A DNA stretch of 64,000 nucleotides from Modestobacter versicolor (GCF_014195485.1 NZ_JACIBU010000001.1:744001-808000); one strand, 5' to 3'. Counted from the first letter of the stretch, positions 41,582 to 50,165 are shown. Notes: generated by a model not told the origin, from the letters alone. Made by a program: numbers and translations.

Positions 41582-43353
41582 AGCTCGCCACGATCCGGCA
41601 CACCCTCTCCGCCGCCGCGCTGGCCGCCGTCCTCGCCGGCTGCTCGGCGTCGGGCAGCACCACCACCGGCACCGCGACCGCCGACACCTCCACCGAGGTG
41701 TCGGACGCGGTCGCGGCGAGCGCAGGCACGAGCGTGGCCGACGCCCTCGCCGCGAACGCCGCGACCACCGACCAGAGCAGCGACGCCGGCTACGACGAGG
41801 CCGCCGCCGTCGCGGTGGACCTGGGGGCGGACTCCACCGACGCGGCCGGGGTGGTCATCGCCGACGGCACCGTGACCATCACCGCCGCCGGCACGTACGT
41901 GCTCAGCGGCACCCTGGCCGGTCAGGTCGTCGTCGACACCGACGGCGCGGCGACCCTGGTGCTCGACGGGGCGGACGTGACCTCGGAGACCACCGCGGCG
42001 CTCGCGGTGATGAACGCCGAACGGGCGGTCGTCGTGCTGGCCGACGGCTCGACCAACTCGCTGGCCGACGCCGCCGAGTACGCCTCGGCCGACGAGGAGC
42101 CGAACGCCGCGCTGTACAGCGCCGCCGACCTGACCCTCACCGGCACCGGGGAGCTGACCGTCACCGGCAACGCCAACGACGGCATCGCCGGCAAGGACGG
42201 GCTGGTCGTGCAGTCCGGCACGATCACCGTCGACGCGGTGGACGACGGCATCCGCGGCAAGGACCACCTGGTGGTCCGCGACGGCTCGGTCACCGTGACC
42301 GCCGGTGGTGACGGGCTCAAGGCCGACGACGCCGAGGACGAGACGGCCGGCTACGTGCTCGTCGCCGGCGGCACGGTCGACGTCACCGCCGGGGGCGACG
42401 GCGTCCAGGCATTCACCGACGTGGTCGTCTCCGGCGGCACGCTGGACGTGACCGCAGGTGGCGGGAGCTCGGCGACCGTCGCCGACGACGCCTCGGCGAA
42501 GGGGCTGAAGGGCGAGGTCAGCGTGGTGGTCGGCGGCGGCACGGTGTCCGTCGACGCCGCCGACGACGCGGTGCACAGCAACGGCGCGGTGAGCGTGCAG
42601 GACGGGACGCTGACCCTGGCCAGCGGCGACGACGGCGTGCACGCCGACACCGACCTGACCGTCGCCGGCGGGACCGTCACGGTGATCGGTGCCTACGAGG
42701 GGCTGGAGAGCGCGGCGGTGACCATCGCCGGCGGGGACGTCGACGTCACCGCGAGCGACGACGGGATCAACGTCGCCGGGGGCAACGACAGCTCGGCGGA
42801 GCAGGGCCCCGGCGGTGCGGGCGACGCGTTCGCCGCGACCGGCGACCTCCTGCTGACGATCAGCGGCGACACCCTGGCCGTCGACTCCGGTGGCGACGGG
42901 CTGGACTCCAACGGCTCGGCGGTGATGACCGGCGGCACGGTGACCGTGAGCGGGCCGACCGACGCGGGCAACGGCGCGCTGGACGTCAACGGCACCTTCG
43001 ACGTCTCCGGCGGGACGCTGCTGGCCGCCGGCAGCTCGGGGATGCTCGTCTCGCCGTCGACCGACTCGGCCCAGGGCTGGCTCGCCGCCGTGCTGACCAC
43101 GACGGCGTCGGCCGGCGACACGGTCGAGATCGTGGCGGGCGACGGCACCGTGGTCGCCAGCTCCACCGTCGCGAAGGACGCCCAGTCGGTCGTCTTCTCC
43201 TCGGCCGACGTCACGACGGGGGAGACGTACACGGTCACCGTGGACGGCGCGGACGCCGGCACCGCGACCGCCGGCGAGGCGGCCGAAGGCGGCATGGGCG
43301 GCGGTGGCATGGGCGGCGGTGGCCCGATGGGCGGCCGCCCCGGCGACAACTGA
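41578..43353 (+). CDS. Secreted lipoprotein with carbohydrate-binding (DUF4353-type) repeats
   Basis: 591 aa. Lipoprotein signal with lipobox LAGCS near residue 22, then a Thr/Ser/Ala-rich linker. The rest is a right-handed beta-helix-like array of repeats of the form GTV.V.AG.DG(L/V)..., about 12-14 turns from residue 90 to 480, which is the carbohydrate-binding DUF4353 type. It ends in a beta domain and a Gly/Met-rich tail (GGMGGGGMGGGG). Strongly acidic. With DUF4956 and VTC it forms a cassette often found with CotH-like proteins; no CotH kinase is present here. ATGA overlap with the VTC gene. Confidence 0.83.
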   Translation: MKLATIRHTLSAAALAAVLAGCSASGSTTTGTATADTSTEVSDAVAASAGTSVADALAANAATTDQSSDAGYDEAAAVAVDLGADSTDAAGVVIADGTVTITAAGTYVLSGTLAGQVVVDTDGAATLVLDGADVTSETTAALAVMNAERAVVVLADGSTNSLADAAEYASADEEPNAALYSAADLTLTGTGELTVTGNANDGIAGKDGLVVQSGTITVDAVDDGIRGKDHLVVRDGSVTVTAGGDGLKADDAEDETAGYVLVAGGTVDVTAGGDGVQAFTDVVVSGGTLDVTAGGGSSATVADDASAKGLKGEVSVVVGGGTVSVDAADDAVHSNGAVSVQDGTLTLASGDDGVHADTDLTVAGGTVTVIGAYEGLESAAVTIAGGDVDVTASDDGINVAGGNDSSAEQGPGGAGDAFAATGDLLLTISGDTLAVDSGGDGLDSNGSAVMTGGTVTVSGPTDAGNGALDVNGTFDVSGGTLLAAGSSGMLVSPSTDSAQGWLAAVLTTTASAGDTVEIVAGDGTVVASSTVAKDAQSVVFSSADVTTGETYTVTVDGADAGTATAGEAAEGGMGGGGMGGGGPMGGRPGDN

Positions 43354-43447
43354 GCCGGCCGGCGCGGTGCCGGAACCGGGGGACCCGGCGCCGCGTTGGG
43401 TCTCAGGCGGGGCTCGGACGCCCTGCCGTCCCCGACCAGAAAGAGCC

Positions 43448-43513
43448 ATGAGCCCCAGTCACAGTCCCCAGGCCACGCACCCCGCCTCCGCTGAGGGGGT
43501 GCGTGGCCGGTGA
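43448..43513 (+). CDS. Possible upstream ORF in the leader of the CNNM gene
   Basis: ATG 43448 opens 21 codons (MSPSHSPQATHPASAEGVRGR) ending in a TGA that overlaps the GTG of the next gene. It runs through both arms of the hairpin at 43471-43508, so a ribosome translating it would open that hairpin. No strong ribosome binding site (AAGAG is 5 nt upstream). No known peptide family. Confidence 0.4.
   Translation: MSPSHSPQATHPASAEGVRGR
43471..43508 (+). promoter_or_regulatory. 13-bp perfect hairpin masking the CNNM ribosome binding site
   Basis: GGCCACGCACCCC (43471-43483) pairs perfectly with GGGGTGCGTGGCC (43496-43508), with a 12-nt loop. The 3' arm carries the GGGG part of the Shine-Dalgarno-like GAGGGGG (43493-43499) and ends one base before the GTG start at 43510. 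It looks like a translational on/off element rather than a terminator. Confidence 0.6.
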
Positions 43514-44901
43514 CCGAGGTCCTGTCCCTGTTGCTCGGCGTGGTGGTCGTGCTGGCGATCACCGTCGTCACCGGGTACTTCGTGGCCCAGGAGTTCGCCT
43601 ACATGGCGGTGGACCGGGCGACTCTGGCCGCTCGCGCCGCGGACGGTGACAGCACCGCCGCGCGCGCCCTCGCGGTCACCCGCCGCACCTCCTTCATGCT
43701 CTCCGGCGCCCAGCTGGGGATCACCGTCACCGGCCTGCTGGTCGGCTACGTGGCCGAGCCCCTCATCGGGGACTCCCTGGGCGCGCTGCTGGGCGGCGTC
43801 GGCATCCCGACGGCCGTCAGCGTCGCCGTGGGTGCGGTGCTCGCCCTGCTGTTCTCCACCGTCGTCCAGATGCTGTTCGGCGAGCTGTTCCCCAAGAACC
43901 TGGCCATCGCCCGCCCCGAGCCGGTCGCCCGCTGGCTGGGCACCTCGACGACGGTCTACCTGAAGGTCTTCGGACCGCTGATCTGGGTGTTCGACCAGGC
44001 GTCGAACCTGCTGCTGCGGGCGTTGCGGATCGAGCCGGTGCACGACGTGGAGCACGCCGCGACCGCCCGCGACCTCGAGCACATCGTCGAGGAGTCCCGG
44101 GACAGCGGTGACCTCCCGGCGGAGCTGTCGATGCTGGTCGACCGCATCCTGGACTTCCCGGACCGGACCGTCGAGCACGCCATGATCCCGCGGCCCCGGG
44201 TGGGCACGGTGGCGACCACCGACACGCTCGGGACGCTGCGCACGCTGATGAGCCGGGGCCACTCCCGCTACCCGGTGTCCGACGCCGGCGACGTCGTCGG
44301 CGTGGTGCACCTGGCCGACCTGCTCGCCACCCCGGAGCCGGACTCGGCGCCGGTCACCGCCATCGCCCGCGAGTGCCCGGTCGTCTCGACGTTCACCCCG
44401 CTGCCCGACGCCCTGCGGCTGCTCACCGAGACCGGCGAGCAGCTGGCCTGCGTCATCGACGAGTACGGCGGGTTCGCCGGGGTGCTCACCCTGGAGGACC
44501 TGGCCGAGGAGCTCGTCGGCGAGATCACCGACGAGCACGACGCCGACGTCGACCCGGCGTACGTGCCGGTCGAGGGCGACGGCGTGTGGGAGATGGCCGG
44601 CGACGTGCACGTCGACGAGGTGGAGCGCTCGCTCGCCGTCGACCTGCCGCGCGGCCCCTACGAGACGATCGCCGGCCTGGTGATCGCGGCGGCCGGGGAA
44701 CTGCCCCAGCCCGGCGCACGGCTGACCGTCGAGCTGCCGCCCGACCCGGGCGACCTGGTCCACGACGACGACCCCCGGCCCCGGCTGCTGCACGTCGAGG
44801 TGCTGGCCGTGGAGCGGCACGTGCCGGCGCGGGTGCGGCTCGAGCTGCCCGACCGCGCCCTGTCCGGTGCGGCCGCCACCGCCGAGGAGGGCTCCCGATG
44901 A
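43510..44901 (+). CDS. CNNM/TlyC-type membrane protein with CBS domains
   Basis: 463 aa. N-terminal CNNM (DUF21) domain with three or four membrane helices and FVAQEFAYMAVDR, LSGAQLGITVTGLLVGYVAEP and VVQMLFGELFPKNLAIARPE. Two CBS domains follow (HAMIPRPRVGTVATTDTL, SRYPVSDAGDVVGVVHLADLLATP; DEYGGFAGVLTLEDLAEELVGEI), then a C-terminal CorC/HlyC domain. Family members handle Mg2+/Co2+ efflux; the haemolysin name is historical. GTG start; next gene overlaps by four bases. Confidence 0.92.
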   Translation: MTEVLSLLLGVVVVLAITVVTGYFVAQEFAYMAVDRATLAARAADGDSTAARALAVTRRTSFMLSGAQLGITVTGLLVGYVAEPLIGDSLGALLGGVGIPTAVSVAVGAVLALLFSTVVQMLFGELFPKNLAIARPEPVARWLGTSTTVYLKVFGPLIWVFDQASNLLLRALRIEPVHDVEHAATARDLEHIVEESRDSGDLPAELSMLVDRILDFPDRTVEHAMIPRPRVGTVATTDTLGTLRTLMSRGHSRYPVSDAGDVVGVVHLADLLATPEPDSAPVTAIARECPVVSTFTPLPDALRLLTETGEQLACVIDEYGGFAGVLTLEDLAEELVGEITDEHDADVDPAYVPVEGDGVWEMAGDVHVDEVERSLAVDLPRGPYETIAGLVIAAAGELPQPGARLTVELPPDPGDLVHDDDPRPRLLHVEVLAVERHVPARVRLELPDRALSGAAATAEEGSR

Positions 44902-45923
44902 GCGACGACCCGCGGGTGGTGATCGCCGCGACGGTGGTCATCGTCGCCCTGTCCGCCTTCTTCGTCGCCGTCGAGTTCGCCGCGCTGGCGGCCAAGCGGC
45001 ACCGGCTGGAGGAGGCGGCGCCGACCAGCCGGTCGGCGCGGGCCGCGCTGCGCAACTCCGCGGAGCTGACCCTGCTGCTGGCCGGCTCGCAGCTGGGCAT
45101 CACCGCCGCCACCCTGGCCCTCGGCGCGATCAGCAAGCCGGCGGTGCACCACTGGCTCACCCCGTTGTTCGAGGACTGGGGGCTGCCGGTCGTCGCCGCC
45201 GACGTCGTCGGCTTCGTGCTGGCGCTGCTGGTCGTGACCTTCGTCCACCTCGTCGTCGGCGAGATGGCGCCGAAGTCCTGGGCGATCGCCCACCCGGAGC
45301 GGTCGGCCACCCTGCTGGCCGTGCCCATGCGGGCCTTCATGGCCCTGTTCCGGCCGGTGCTCCGTGCGCTGAACTCCGCCGCCAACCGGCTGGTGCGCGC
45401 GGTGGGGGTGGAGCCGACCGACGAGCTCGCCGTCGGGCACAGCCCCGACGCGCTGCGGCACCTCGTCGAGCACTCGGCGAACGTGGGCGCTCTCGACGCC
45501 GGCTTCTCCGCCCAGATCTCCGGCGCGCTGGAGCTGGAACGGCTCACCGTCCGCGACCTGCTCACCGCCGGGGCACCGCTGGCCGCGGTGCCCGCGGGCG
45601 CCACCGTGGGCGACGTGCGGGAGGCGACCCGGCGCACCGGGCACCTGCGCATCCTGCTCGGCGACCGGGCGCAGCTCACCGGCGTCGTGCACGTCCGCGA
45701 CACCCTCGCCGCCACCGCCGGGGAGCCGGCGGCTTCCCTCGCCCGCCCGGTGTTCGCGCTCCCGGCCGGCACGACCGTGCACGCCGCTCTCCGGTCGATG
45801 CGGGAGACCCGCAACCACCTCGCGGTCGTCACCGACGGCGGTGCGGTCCTGGGGGTGGTGACGCTGGCGGACGTGCTGCGCCGGCTCCTCCCGCAGCCGG
45901 GGGTCGTGGCCGCGACCGGCTGA
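44898..45923 (+). CDS. CNNM/TlyC-type membrane protein, shorter partner
   Basis: 341 aa. CNNM domain (FFVAVEFAALAAKRHRLEE, LLAGSQLGITAATLALGAISKP, VTFVHLVVGEMAPKSWAIAHPE) followed by degenerate CBS repeats (VRDLLTAGAPLAAVPAGATVGDV; HLAVVTDGGAVLGVVTLADVLRRLL). The CorC/HlyC domain of its neighbour is missing. Tandem long/short CNNM pairs are common in actinobacteria and may work as heteromers. ATGA coupled. Confidence 0.9.
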   Translation: MSDDPRVVIAATVVIVALSAFFVAVEFAALAAKRHRLEEAAPTSRSARAALRNSAELTLLLAGSQLGITAATLALGAISKPAVHHWLTPLFEDWGLPVVAADVVGFVLALLVVTFVHLVVGEMAPKSWAIAHPERSATLLAVPMRAFMALFRPVLRALNSAANRLVRAVGVEPTDELAVGHSPDALRHLVEHSANVGALDAGFSAQISGALELERLTVRDLLTAGAPLAAVPAGATVGDVREATRRTGHLRILLGDRAQLTGVVHVRDTLAATAGEPAASLARPVFALPAGTTVHAALRSMRETRNHLAVVTDGGAVLGVVTLADVLRRLLPQPGVVAATG

Positions 45924-45961
45924 ACGGACCGGGGCGGCGCCGGTCGTGCTGGTCCGCGGGA

Positions 45962-46000
45962 GCTCGTGCTCTGCTCACCCCTGGGGAGCAGAGCACGAGC
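45962..46000. terminator. Strong bidirectional hairpin terminator
   Basis: GCTCGTGCTCTGCTC (45962-45976) and GAGCAGAGCACGAGC (45986-46000) form a perfect 15-bp stem with a 9-nt loop between the convergent stops at 45923 and 46020. Confidence 0.85.
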
Positions 46001-46019
46001 GTCGACGGTGGGTCTGCCC

Positions 46020-47087
46020 TCAGAGGTCGTTCGGGTAGACCACGCCGAGCTGGGCGCGGACGCCGTCGAGCAGCCGCATCGTGGCCAGCGAGTGCTCCAG
46101 CGGCATCACCGGGCTCTCGGCGAGCCCCTGCTGCAGGCACCGGGTCACCTCGCGCAGCTCGTGCACGTAGCCCGACCCGATCAGCTCGAACTCCTCGGTG
46201 CGCACCTCGGCGTCACCGGCCTGCACGTCCAGCCGGGTGGGCCGGTAGACCGAGTCCGGGCCGGTGGCCCGCACCCAGCCCTCGCTGCCGCAGACCATCG
46301 CGGTGTGCGGCGAGCGGGCCAGCAGCGACGTGGTCAGCTGCGCCTGCGCACCCGAGGCGTAGGAGAGCGTGAGCGCGTTCTGCGCGTCGACGCCCTCGGC
46401 GTTCAGCGTGCCGACGGCGGACACCGAGTCGGGCAGGCCGAGCGTGCCCCAGGCCCACAGCAGCGGGTAGACGGCGAGGTCGAGCAGCGCCCCGCCGCCG
46501 TCCGCCCGCGCCCAGATCCGGGCGGTCGGGTCGAGCGGCGCGGGGAACGCCACCTCGGCGGTCACCCAGTGCACGGTGCCGATCTCGCCCGAGGCGGCGA
46601 TCTGCAGCGCCCGCTGCATCGCCGGCAGGAACCGGGTCCAGAGCGCCTCCATCAGGAACAGCCCGCGCTCCCGCGCCAGGTCGACCAGCTCCTGCGCCTC
46701 GCGGGCGTTGATGGTCACCGGCTTCTCGCACAGCACCGACTTGCCCGCGGTCAGCGCCGCCCGCACCACCTCGGCGTGCTGCGCGTGCGGGGTGGCCACG
46801 TAGACGACCTCGACCTCGGGGTCGGCCAGCAGCGCCTGGTAGCCCAGCTGCTCGCCGGTGTCGGAGTACGACGCCGCGAAGCCGAACTGGTCGGCGAACG
46901 CCGCGGCCTTGTCCGCCCGCCGGGAGCTGACGGCCTGCAGGACGGCGTCGGGCAGCTGCGCCAGGTCCGCGGTCACCGTGGCCGCGATCGCGCCGGTGGC
47001 CACCACGCCCCAGCGGACCGGCCGGCCGGTCGCGGTGCGCGGGTCGGCGTCGAGCAGCTCGGGACGGGCGATGAAGGGGGAGGTCAC
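46020..47087 (-). CDS. Gfo/Idh/MocA-family oxidoreductase
   Basis: 355 aa. Rossmann start VRWGVVATGAIAATVTADLAQLPDAVLQAVSSR; the CEKP motif (SVLCEKPVTINAREAQELVDLAR) with its Lys; ALWTRFLPAMQRA and GALLDLAVYPLLWAWG complete the family pattern of trans-dihydrodiol/1,5-anhydro-sugar-type dehydrogenases. It oxidises or reduces a sugar or cyclitol with NAD(P). The start lies 13 bp from the CebR-like operator, suggesting sugar repression. Confidence 0.9.
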   Translation of the reverse strand: MTSPFIARPELLDADPRTATGRPVRWGVVATGAIAATVTADLAQLPDAVLQAVSSRRADKAAAFADQFGFAASYSDTGEQLGYQALLADPEVEVVYVATPHAQHAEVVRAALTAGKSVLCEKPVTINAREAQELVDLARERGLFLMEALWTRFLPAMQRALQIAASGEIGTVHWVTAEVAFPAPLDPTARIWARADGGGALLDLAVYPLLWAWGTLGLPDSVSAVGTLNAEGVDAQNALTLSYASGAQAQLTTSLLARSPHTAMVCGSEGWVRATGPDSVYRPTRLDVQAGDAEVRTEEFELIGSGYVHELREVTRCLQQGLAESPVMPLEHSLATMRLLDGVRAQLGVVYPNDL

Positions 47088-47099
47088 GCGCTCACGCTA

Positions 47100-47113
47100 G
47101 GGGAGCGCTCCCA
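47100..47113. promoter_or_regulatory. CebR-like (LacI family) operator
   Basis: GGGGAGCGCTCCCA matches the CebR cello-oligosaccharide repressor site TGGGAGCGCTCCCA at 13 of 14 positions, with a perfect 12-bp palindrome at 47101-47112. It lies between the divergent oxidoreductase and DUF1349 genes and could control both. Confidence 0.65.
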
Positions 47114-47149
47114 GCCCCCGCGCACCGTGCGGCTGGCTACCGTGCCGGG

Positions 47150-47737
47150 ATGAGCGAGATGCAGGTGCAGCCGTGGAGCGCCGGCACGTGGACGACGCCG
47201 CCGGTGGCGGTGACCGAGGACGGGCCCGACCTGCTGGTCACCGCCGCTCAGGGAAGCGACGCCTGGCGGCACACCAGCTACGGCTTCGTGCACGACGACG
47301 CGCACGCGCTGCTGGCCCCGCTGCCGTCCCCCGGCGCGGTCGAGGTGACCTTCGACCTCGGCTGGGACGGCCAGTTCGACCAGGCCGGGCTCGTGCTGCG
47401 GGCCGACGCCGAGACCTGGCTCAAGGCCGGGGTCGAGTTCTCCGACGGCAGCCCCCAGGTCGGCGCCGTGGTGACCCTCGGCCGGTCGGACTGGTCGGTC
47501 GCGCCGGTGCCGGGGTGGGCCGGCCGCCGGGTGACCGTGCGGGCCAGCCGGGCCGGCGACGCGGTCACCGTCCGGGCCCGGGTGGACGACGAGCCGTTCC
47601 GCCTCGTCCGGCTGGCGTACCTCCCCCCGGACGTCGCGGTGCAGGCCGGGCCGTACTGCTGCGCCCCCACCCGCCCCGGCCTGGTCGTGCGGTTCCGCCG
47701 GTGGGCCACCGGACCGGCCGACACCGCGCTGCACTGA
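47150..47737 (+). CDS. DUF1349 (concanavalin-like) protein
   Basis: 195 aa. The family core is visible: DAWRHTSYGFVHDDAHALLAPLP, VEVTFDLGWDGQFDQAGLVLRADAETWLKAGVEFSDGSPQVGAVVTLGRSDWS and FRLVRLAYLPPDVAVQAGPYCCAP. Beta-sandwich fold related to sugar-binding lectin domains. No signal peptide, so intracellular; role unknown. A -10-like TACCGT precedes it. Its position beside a CebR-like site points to sugar metabolism. Confidence 0.85.
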   Translation: MSEMQVQPWSAGTWTTPPVAVTEDGPDLLVTAAQGSDAWRHTSYGFVHDDAHALLAPLPSPGAVEVTFDLGWDGQFDQAGLVLRADAETWLKAGVEFSDGSPQVGAVVTLGRSDWSVAPVPGWAGRRVTVRASRAGDAVTVRARVDDEPFRLVRLAYLPPDVAVQAGPYCCAPTRPGLVVRFRRWATGPADTALH

Positions 47738-47740
47738 GCC

Positions 47741-47758
47741 GCCGTCCCGCTGGACGGC
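47741..47758. terminator. Hairpin between convergent genes
   Basis: GCCGTCC-CGCT-GGACGGC, a 7-bp stem just after the DUF1349 stop (47737) and before the esterase stop (47814). Confidence 0.55.
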
Positions 47759-47813
47759 GCCGCCGGCATGCCCGCCGTCGCCGGCGCGGTGGTCGCGCAC
47801 CGGGCGTGCGCCC

Positions 47814-48686
47814 TCAGCCGCGCTCCAGCACCCGGCGCAGGAAGGTCCCCACCCGCTGCAGCGCCGCATCCGCGGCCGGGTCGGTGCCGTGGTGCAGCTG
47901 GAACACGTGGGTCGCCCCGGCCTCCACCTCGAGGGTGACGGGGACGCCGGCCGCCGCGGCCCGCGCGGCCAGCCCGGTGGCGTCGTCGAGCAGGACCTCC
48001 GCCGAGCCGACCTGCACCAGCAGCGGCGGGAGGCCCCGCAGATCGGCGAAGAGCGGGCTGACCAGCGGCTCGCCGACCCCGGCCGCGCCGGCGTACTGCG
48101 CGGCTCGCGGAGCGAGGGCGGCCGCCGAGAGCACCGGGTCGAGGGCGGCGCGCTCGTGGTGGCTGGCACCGGACAGGGTGAGGTCGGTCCACGGCGAGAA
48201 CACGACCGTGCCGGCCGGCTGCGGCAGCCCGCGGTCGCGGAGCACGACCTCGAGCGCCAGGGCCAGCCCACCCCCGGCCGACTCGCCGACGACGACCACC
48301 TGCTCCGCGCGGACCCCGGAGGCCAGCAGCGCGACGTAGCAGGCGACCGCGTCCTCGACCGCAGCGGGGTGCGGGTGCTCGGGCGCCAGCCGGTAGTCGA
48401 CCACCACGGCCCGGGCACCGCCCGCCCGGGCGACCGCCGAGGCCAGCCGGACCGACGCGCGCGCCGACCCCACCACGTAGGCGCCGCCGTGCAGGTACAG
48501 CAGCACGCCGCCGGGGTCGGGTGCGCCGTCGACGCGGACGTCGACCACCGGCACGCCGCCCAGGTCGGTGGTGGCCGCCCGGACGTCGGCCTTGGCCGGG
48601 GTGGCGGTCAGGAACGCATCGAAGGCGGCCCGCGCGAGGGCGAGGTCACCGGTGAGGTCGAGAGGGGCAGGCCGAACGGTGTCCAT
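47814..48686 (-). CDS. Alpha/beta hydrolase of the hormone-sensitive-lipase family
   Basis: 290 aa. Oxyanion motif LYLHGGAYVVGSA, nucleophile elbow VVVGESAGGGLAL, a later Asp (DD in EVLLDDA) and His in GATHVFQLHHG form the catalytic set of HSL-type esterases (GDXG family). It cleaves short acyl esters in the cytoplasm. GGAGGAG precedes the ATG. Divergent from a MarR gene, the probable regulator. Confidence 0.9.
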   Translation of the reverse strand: MDTVRPAPLDLTGDLALARAAFDAFLTATPAKADVRAATTDLGGVPVVDVRVDGAPDPGGVLLYLHGGAYVVGSARASVRLASAVARAGGARAVVVDYRLAPEHPHPAAVEDAVACYVALLASGVRAEQVVVVGESAGGGLALALEVVLRDRGLPQPAGTVVFSPWTDLTLSGASHHERAALDPVLSAAALAPRAAQYAGAAGVGEPLVSPLFADLRGLPPLLVQVGSAEVLLDDATGLAARAAAAGVPVTLEVEAGATHVFQLHHGTDPAADAALQRVGTFLRRVLERG

Positions 48687-48747
48687 GGTGTCCTCCTCCA
48701 GGGGGGCGTGACCGCCCCGCTCGGTACGGTGAAGCCGATTCCAGGAA

Positions 48748-48776
48748 ACAATCTTCCGCGTAATGCATTCTGTCAA
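48748..48776 (-). promoter_or_regulatory. Esterase promoter with embedded palindrome (candidate MarR operator)
   Basis: Minus strand TTGACA (48776-48771), 17 bp, GATTGT (48753-48748). The spacer contains the palindrome AATGCATT (48762-48769), a plausible MarR site. This AT-rich patch stands out in the GC-rich surroundings. Confidence 0.5.
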
Positions 48777-48788
48777 CGAGGAGGCCGC

Positions 48789-49244
48789 GTGAGCACGGAC
48801 GAGCTGGACCTGGTCGACGTCCTGGACAGGTTCGTCCGGCTGGAGACCGTGCTGTGGAACGCCCTCGACGCCCGGCTGGTCGATGCCTCGGACGTGACGC
48901 TCGGCCGGCTGCAGACGCTGCGCGTGATCCAGCGGACGCCGGACTGCCGGGTGCACGACGTGGTGCAGCAGCTGGCCATCACGGTGGGCGGCGCGAGCAA
49001 GGCGGTCGACCGGATCGAGGCCGCGGGCCTGTGTCGCCGCCGGGCGCACCCCACCGACCGGCGGTCCTCGATCCTGGAGGTGACGCCGGCCGGTGAGCGG
49101 CTGATCGCCGACGGCACCGCGCTGCTGCGGGCCGAGCTCACCCGGCGGATGGGAGCCGTGCTGCCCGACGGGACGCTGCGGGAGTTCGCCGCCGTCGTCG
49201 ACCGGCTGCTGGCCGCACACGACGACATCGAGGCAGGCGGCTGA
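48789..49244 (+). CDS. MarR-family transcriptional regulator
   Basis: 151 aa from GTG 48789 with GAGGAGG upstream. Winged helix: TLGRLQTLRVIQRTPDCRVHDVVQQLAITVGGASKAVDRIEAAGLCRRRAHPTDRRSSILEVTPAGERLI, including the wing with DRR. Divergent from the esterase by about 100 bp; it probably represses both genes. Confidence 0.9.
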   Translation: MSTDELDLVDVLDRFVRLETVLWNALDARLVDASDVTLGRLQTLRVIQRTPDCRVHDVVQQLAITVGGASKAVDRIEAAGLCRRRAHPTDRRSSILEVTPAGERLIADGTALLRAELTRRMGAVLPDGTLREFAAVVDRLLAAHDDIEAGG

Positions 49245-49319
49245 CCGGCCATGCCCGCAGCGGTGCGTCCCGATCAGGTACCGGGACGCAGCACGAGGGC
49301 TGGGGGTGATGATCGGGCG

Positions 49320-50165
49320 ATGAGCGCAGCCCCCACCGTCGGCACCACCGGTTCCACCGGCCACCTCGGGAGCCGGGTCGCCCGGCGGCTGGCCGCGGCG
49401 GGCGTCCCGCAGCGGCTGCTGGTGCGCGACCCCGCGCGGGCTCCGCAGCTGCCCGGCAGCACGGTGGCCGTCGCGCCCTACGACGACGCGGCAGCGGTGC
49501 GGACGGCGCTGGACGGGTTGTCGACCGTGCTGATGGTGTCGGCGGCCGAGCACCCCGACCGGGTCGGCCAGCACCGCACGTTCATCGACGCGGCCGCGGA
49601 CGCCGGGGTCGAGCACCTGGTCTACGTCTCGTTCCTCGGCGCCGCGCCCGACGCGACGTTCACCCTCGCCCGCGACCACTGGGCCACCGAGCAGCACGTC
49701 CGGGCCCGGGGGCTGCGCGCGACGTTCCTGCGCGACTCGCTCTACGCCGACTTCTTCCCGTACCTCACCGGCGAGGACGGCGTGATCCGCGGACCGGCGG
49801 GCGAGGGCCGGGTGGCCGCCGTGGCCCAGGACGACATCGCCGACGCGGCGGCGGCGGTGCTGCTGGACCCGGCAGCGCACGCCGGCGCCACCTACGACCT
49901 GACCGGCCCGGAGGCGCTCACGCTGGGCGAGGTGGCGGAGACGATCACCGCCGTCACCGGACGCCCGGTGCGCTACGTCCCCGAGACCGTCGAGGAGGCG
50001 TACGCGTCCCGCGCCTCCTACGGCGCCCCGGACTGGCAGGTGGACGCCTGGGTGTCCACCTACACCGCCATCGCGGCCGGCGAGCTGGCCACCGTGTCGG
50101 GCGCAGTCGAGGCGCTGACCGGTCACCCCGCGCGCGGCCTCGCCGAGGTGCTGCGCGCCGGGTGA
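49320..50165 (+). CDS. NmrA-like NAD(P)-binding protein
   Basis: 281 aa from ATG 49320. Atypical SDR: GTTGSTGHLGSRVARRLAAAG at the N-terminus binds the dinucleotide; LVRDPARAPQLPG, STVLMVSAAEHPDRVGQHRTFIDAAADAGVEHLVYVSFLGAAPDATF and WATEQHVRARGLRATFLRDSLYADFF follow the NmrA/TMR pattern. The Tyr-x3-Lys pair is absent, as usual in this group, so it may be a redox sensor or quinone reductase. Single gene. Confidence 0.87.
   Translation: MSAAPTVGTTGSTGHLGSRVARRLAAAGVPQRLLVRDPARAPQLPGSTVAVAPYDDAAAVRTALDGLSTVLMVSAAEHPDRVGQHRTFIDAAADAGVEHLVYVSFLGAAPDATFTLARDHWATEQHVRARGLRATFLRDSLYADFFPYLTGEDGVIRGPAGEGRVAAVAQDDIADAAAAVLLDPAAHAGATYDLTGPEALTLGEVAETITAVTGRPVRYVPETVEEAYASRASYGAPDWQVDAWVSTYTAIAAGELATVSGAVEALTGHPARGLAEVLRAG

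Noticed and set aside
41578..43353. Tandem DNA repeat array
   Set aside because: The repetition is at protein level (beta-helix turns with GG.V.V...DG) and is degenerate in DNA; not a mobile or CRISPR-like repeat.
43366..43440. c-di-AMP (ydaO-type) riboswitch upstream of the CNNM gene
   Set aside because: GGAACCGGGGGACCC and a later CCGTCCCCGAC resemble parts of the motif, but the GGTGAATC and CAGCTAAC segments are missing, so I cannot support it.
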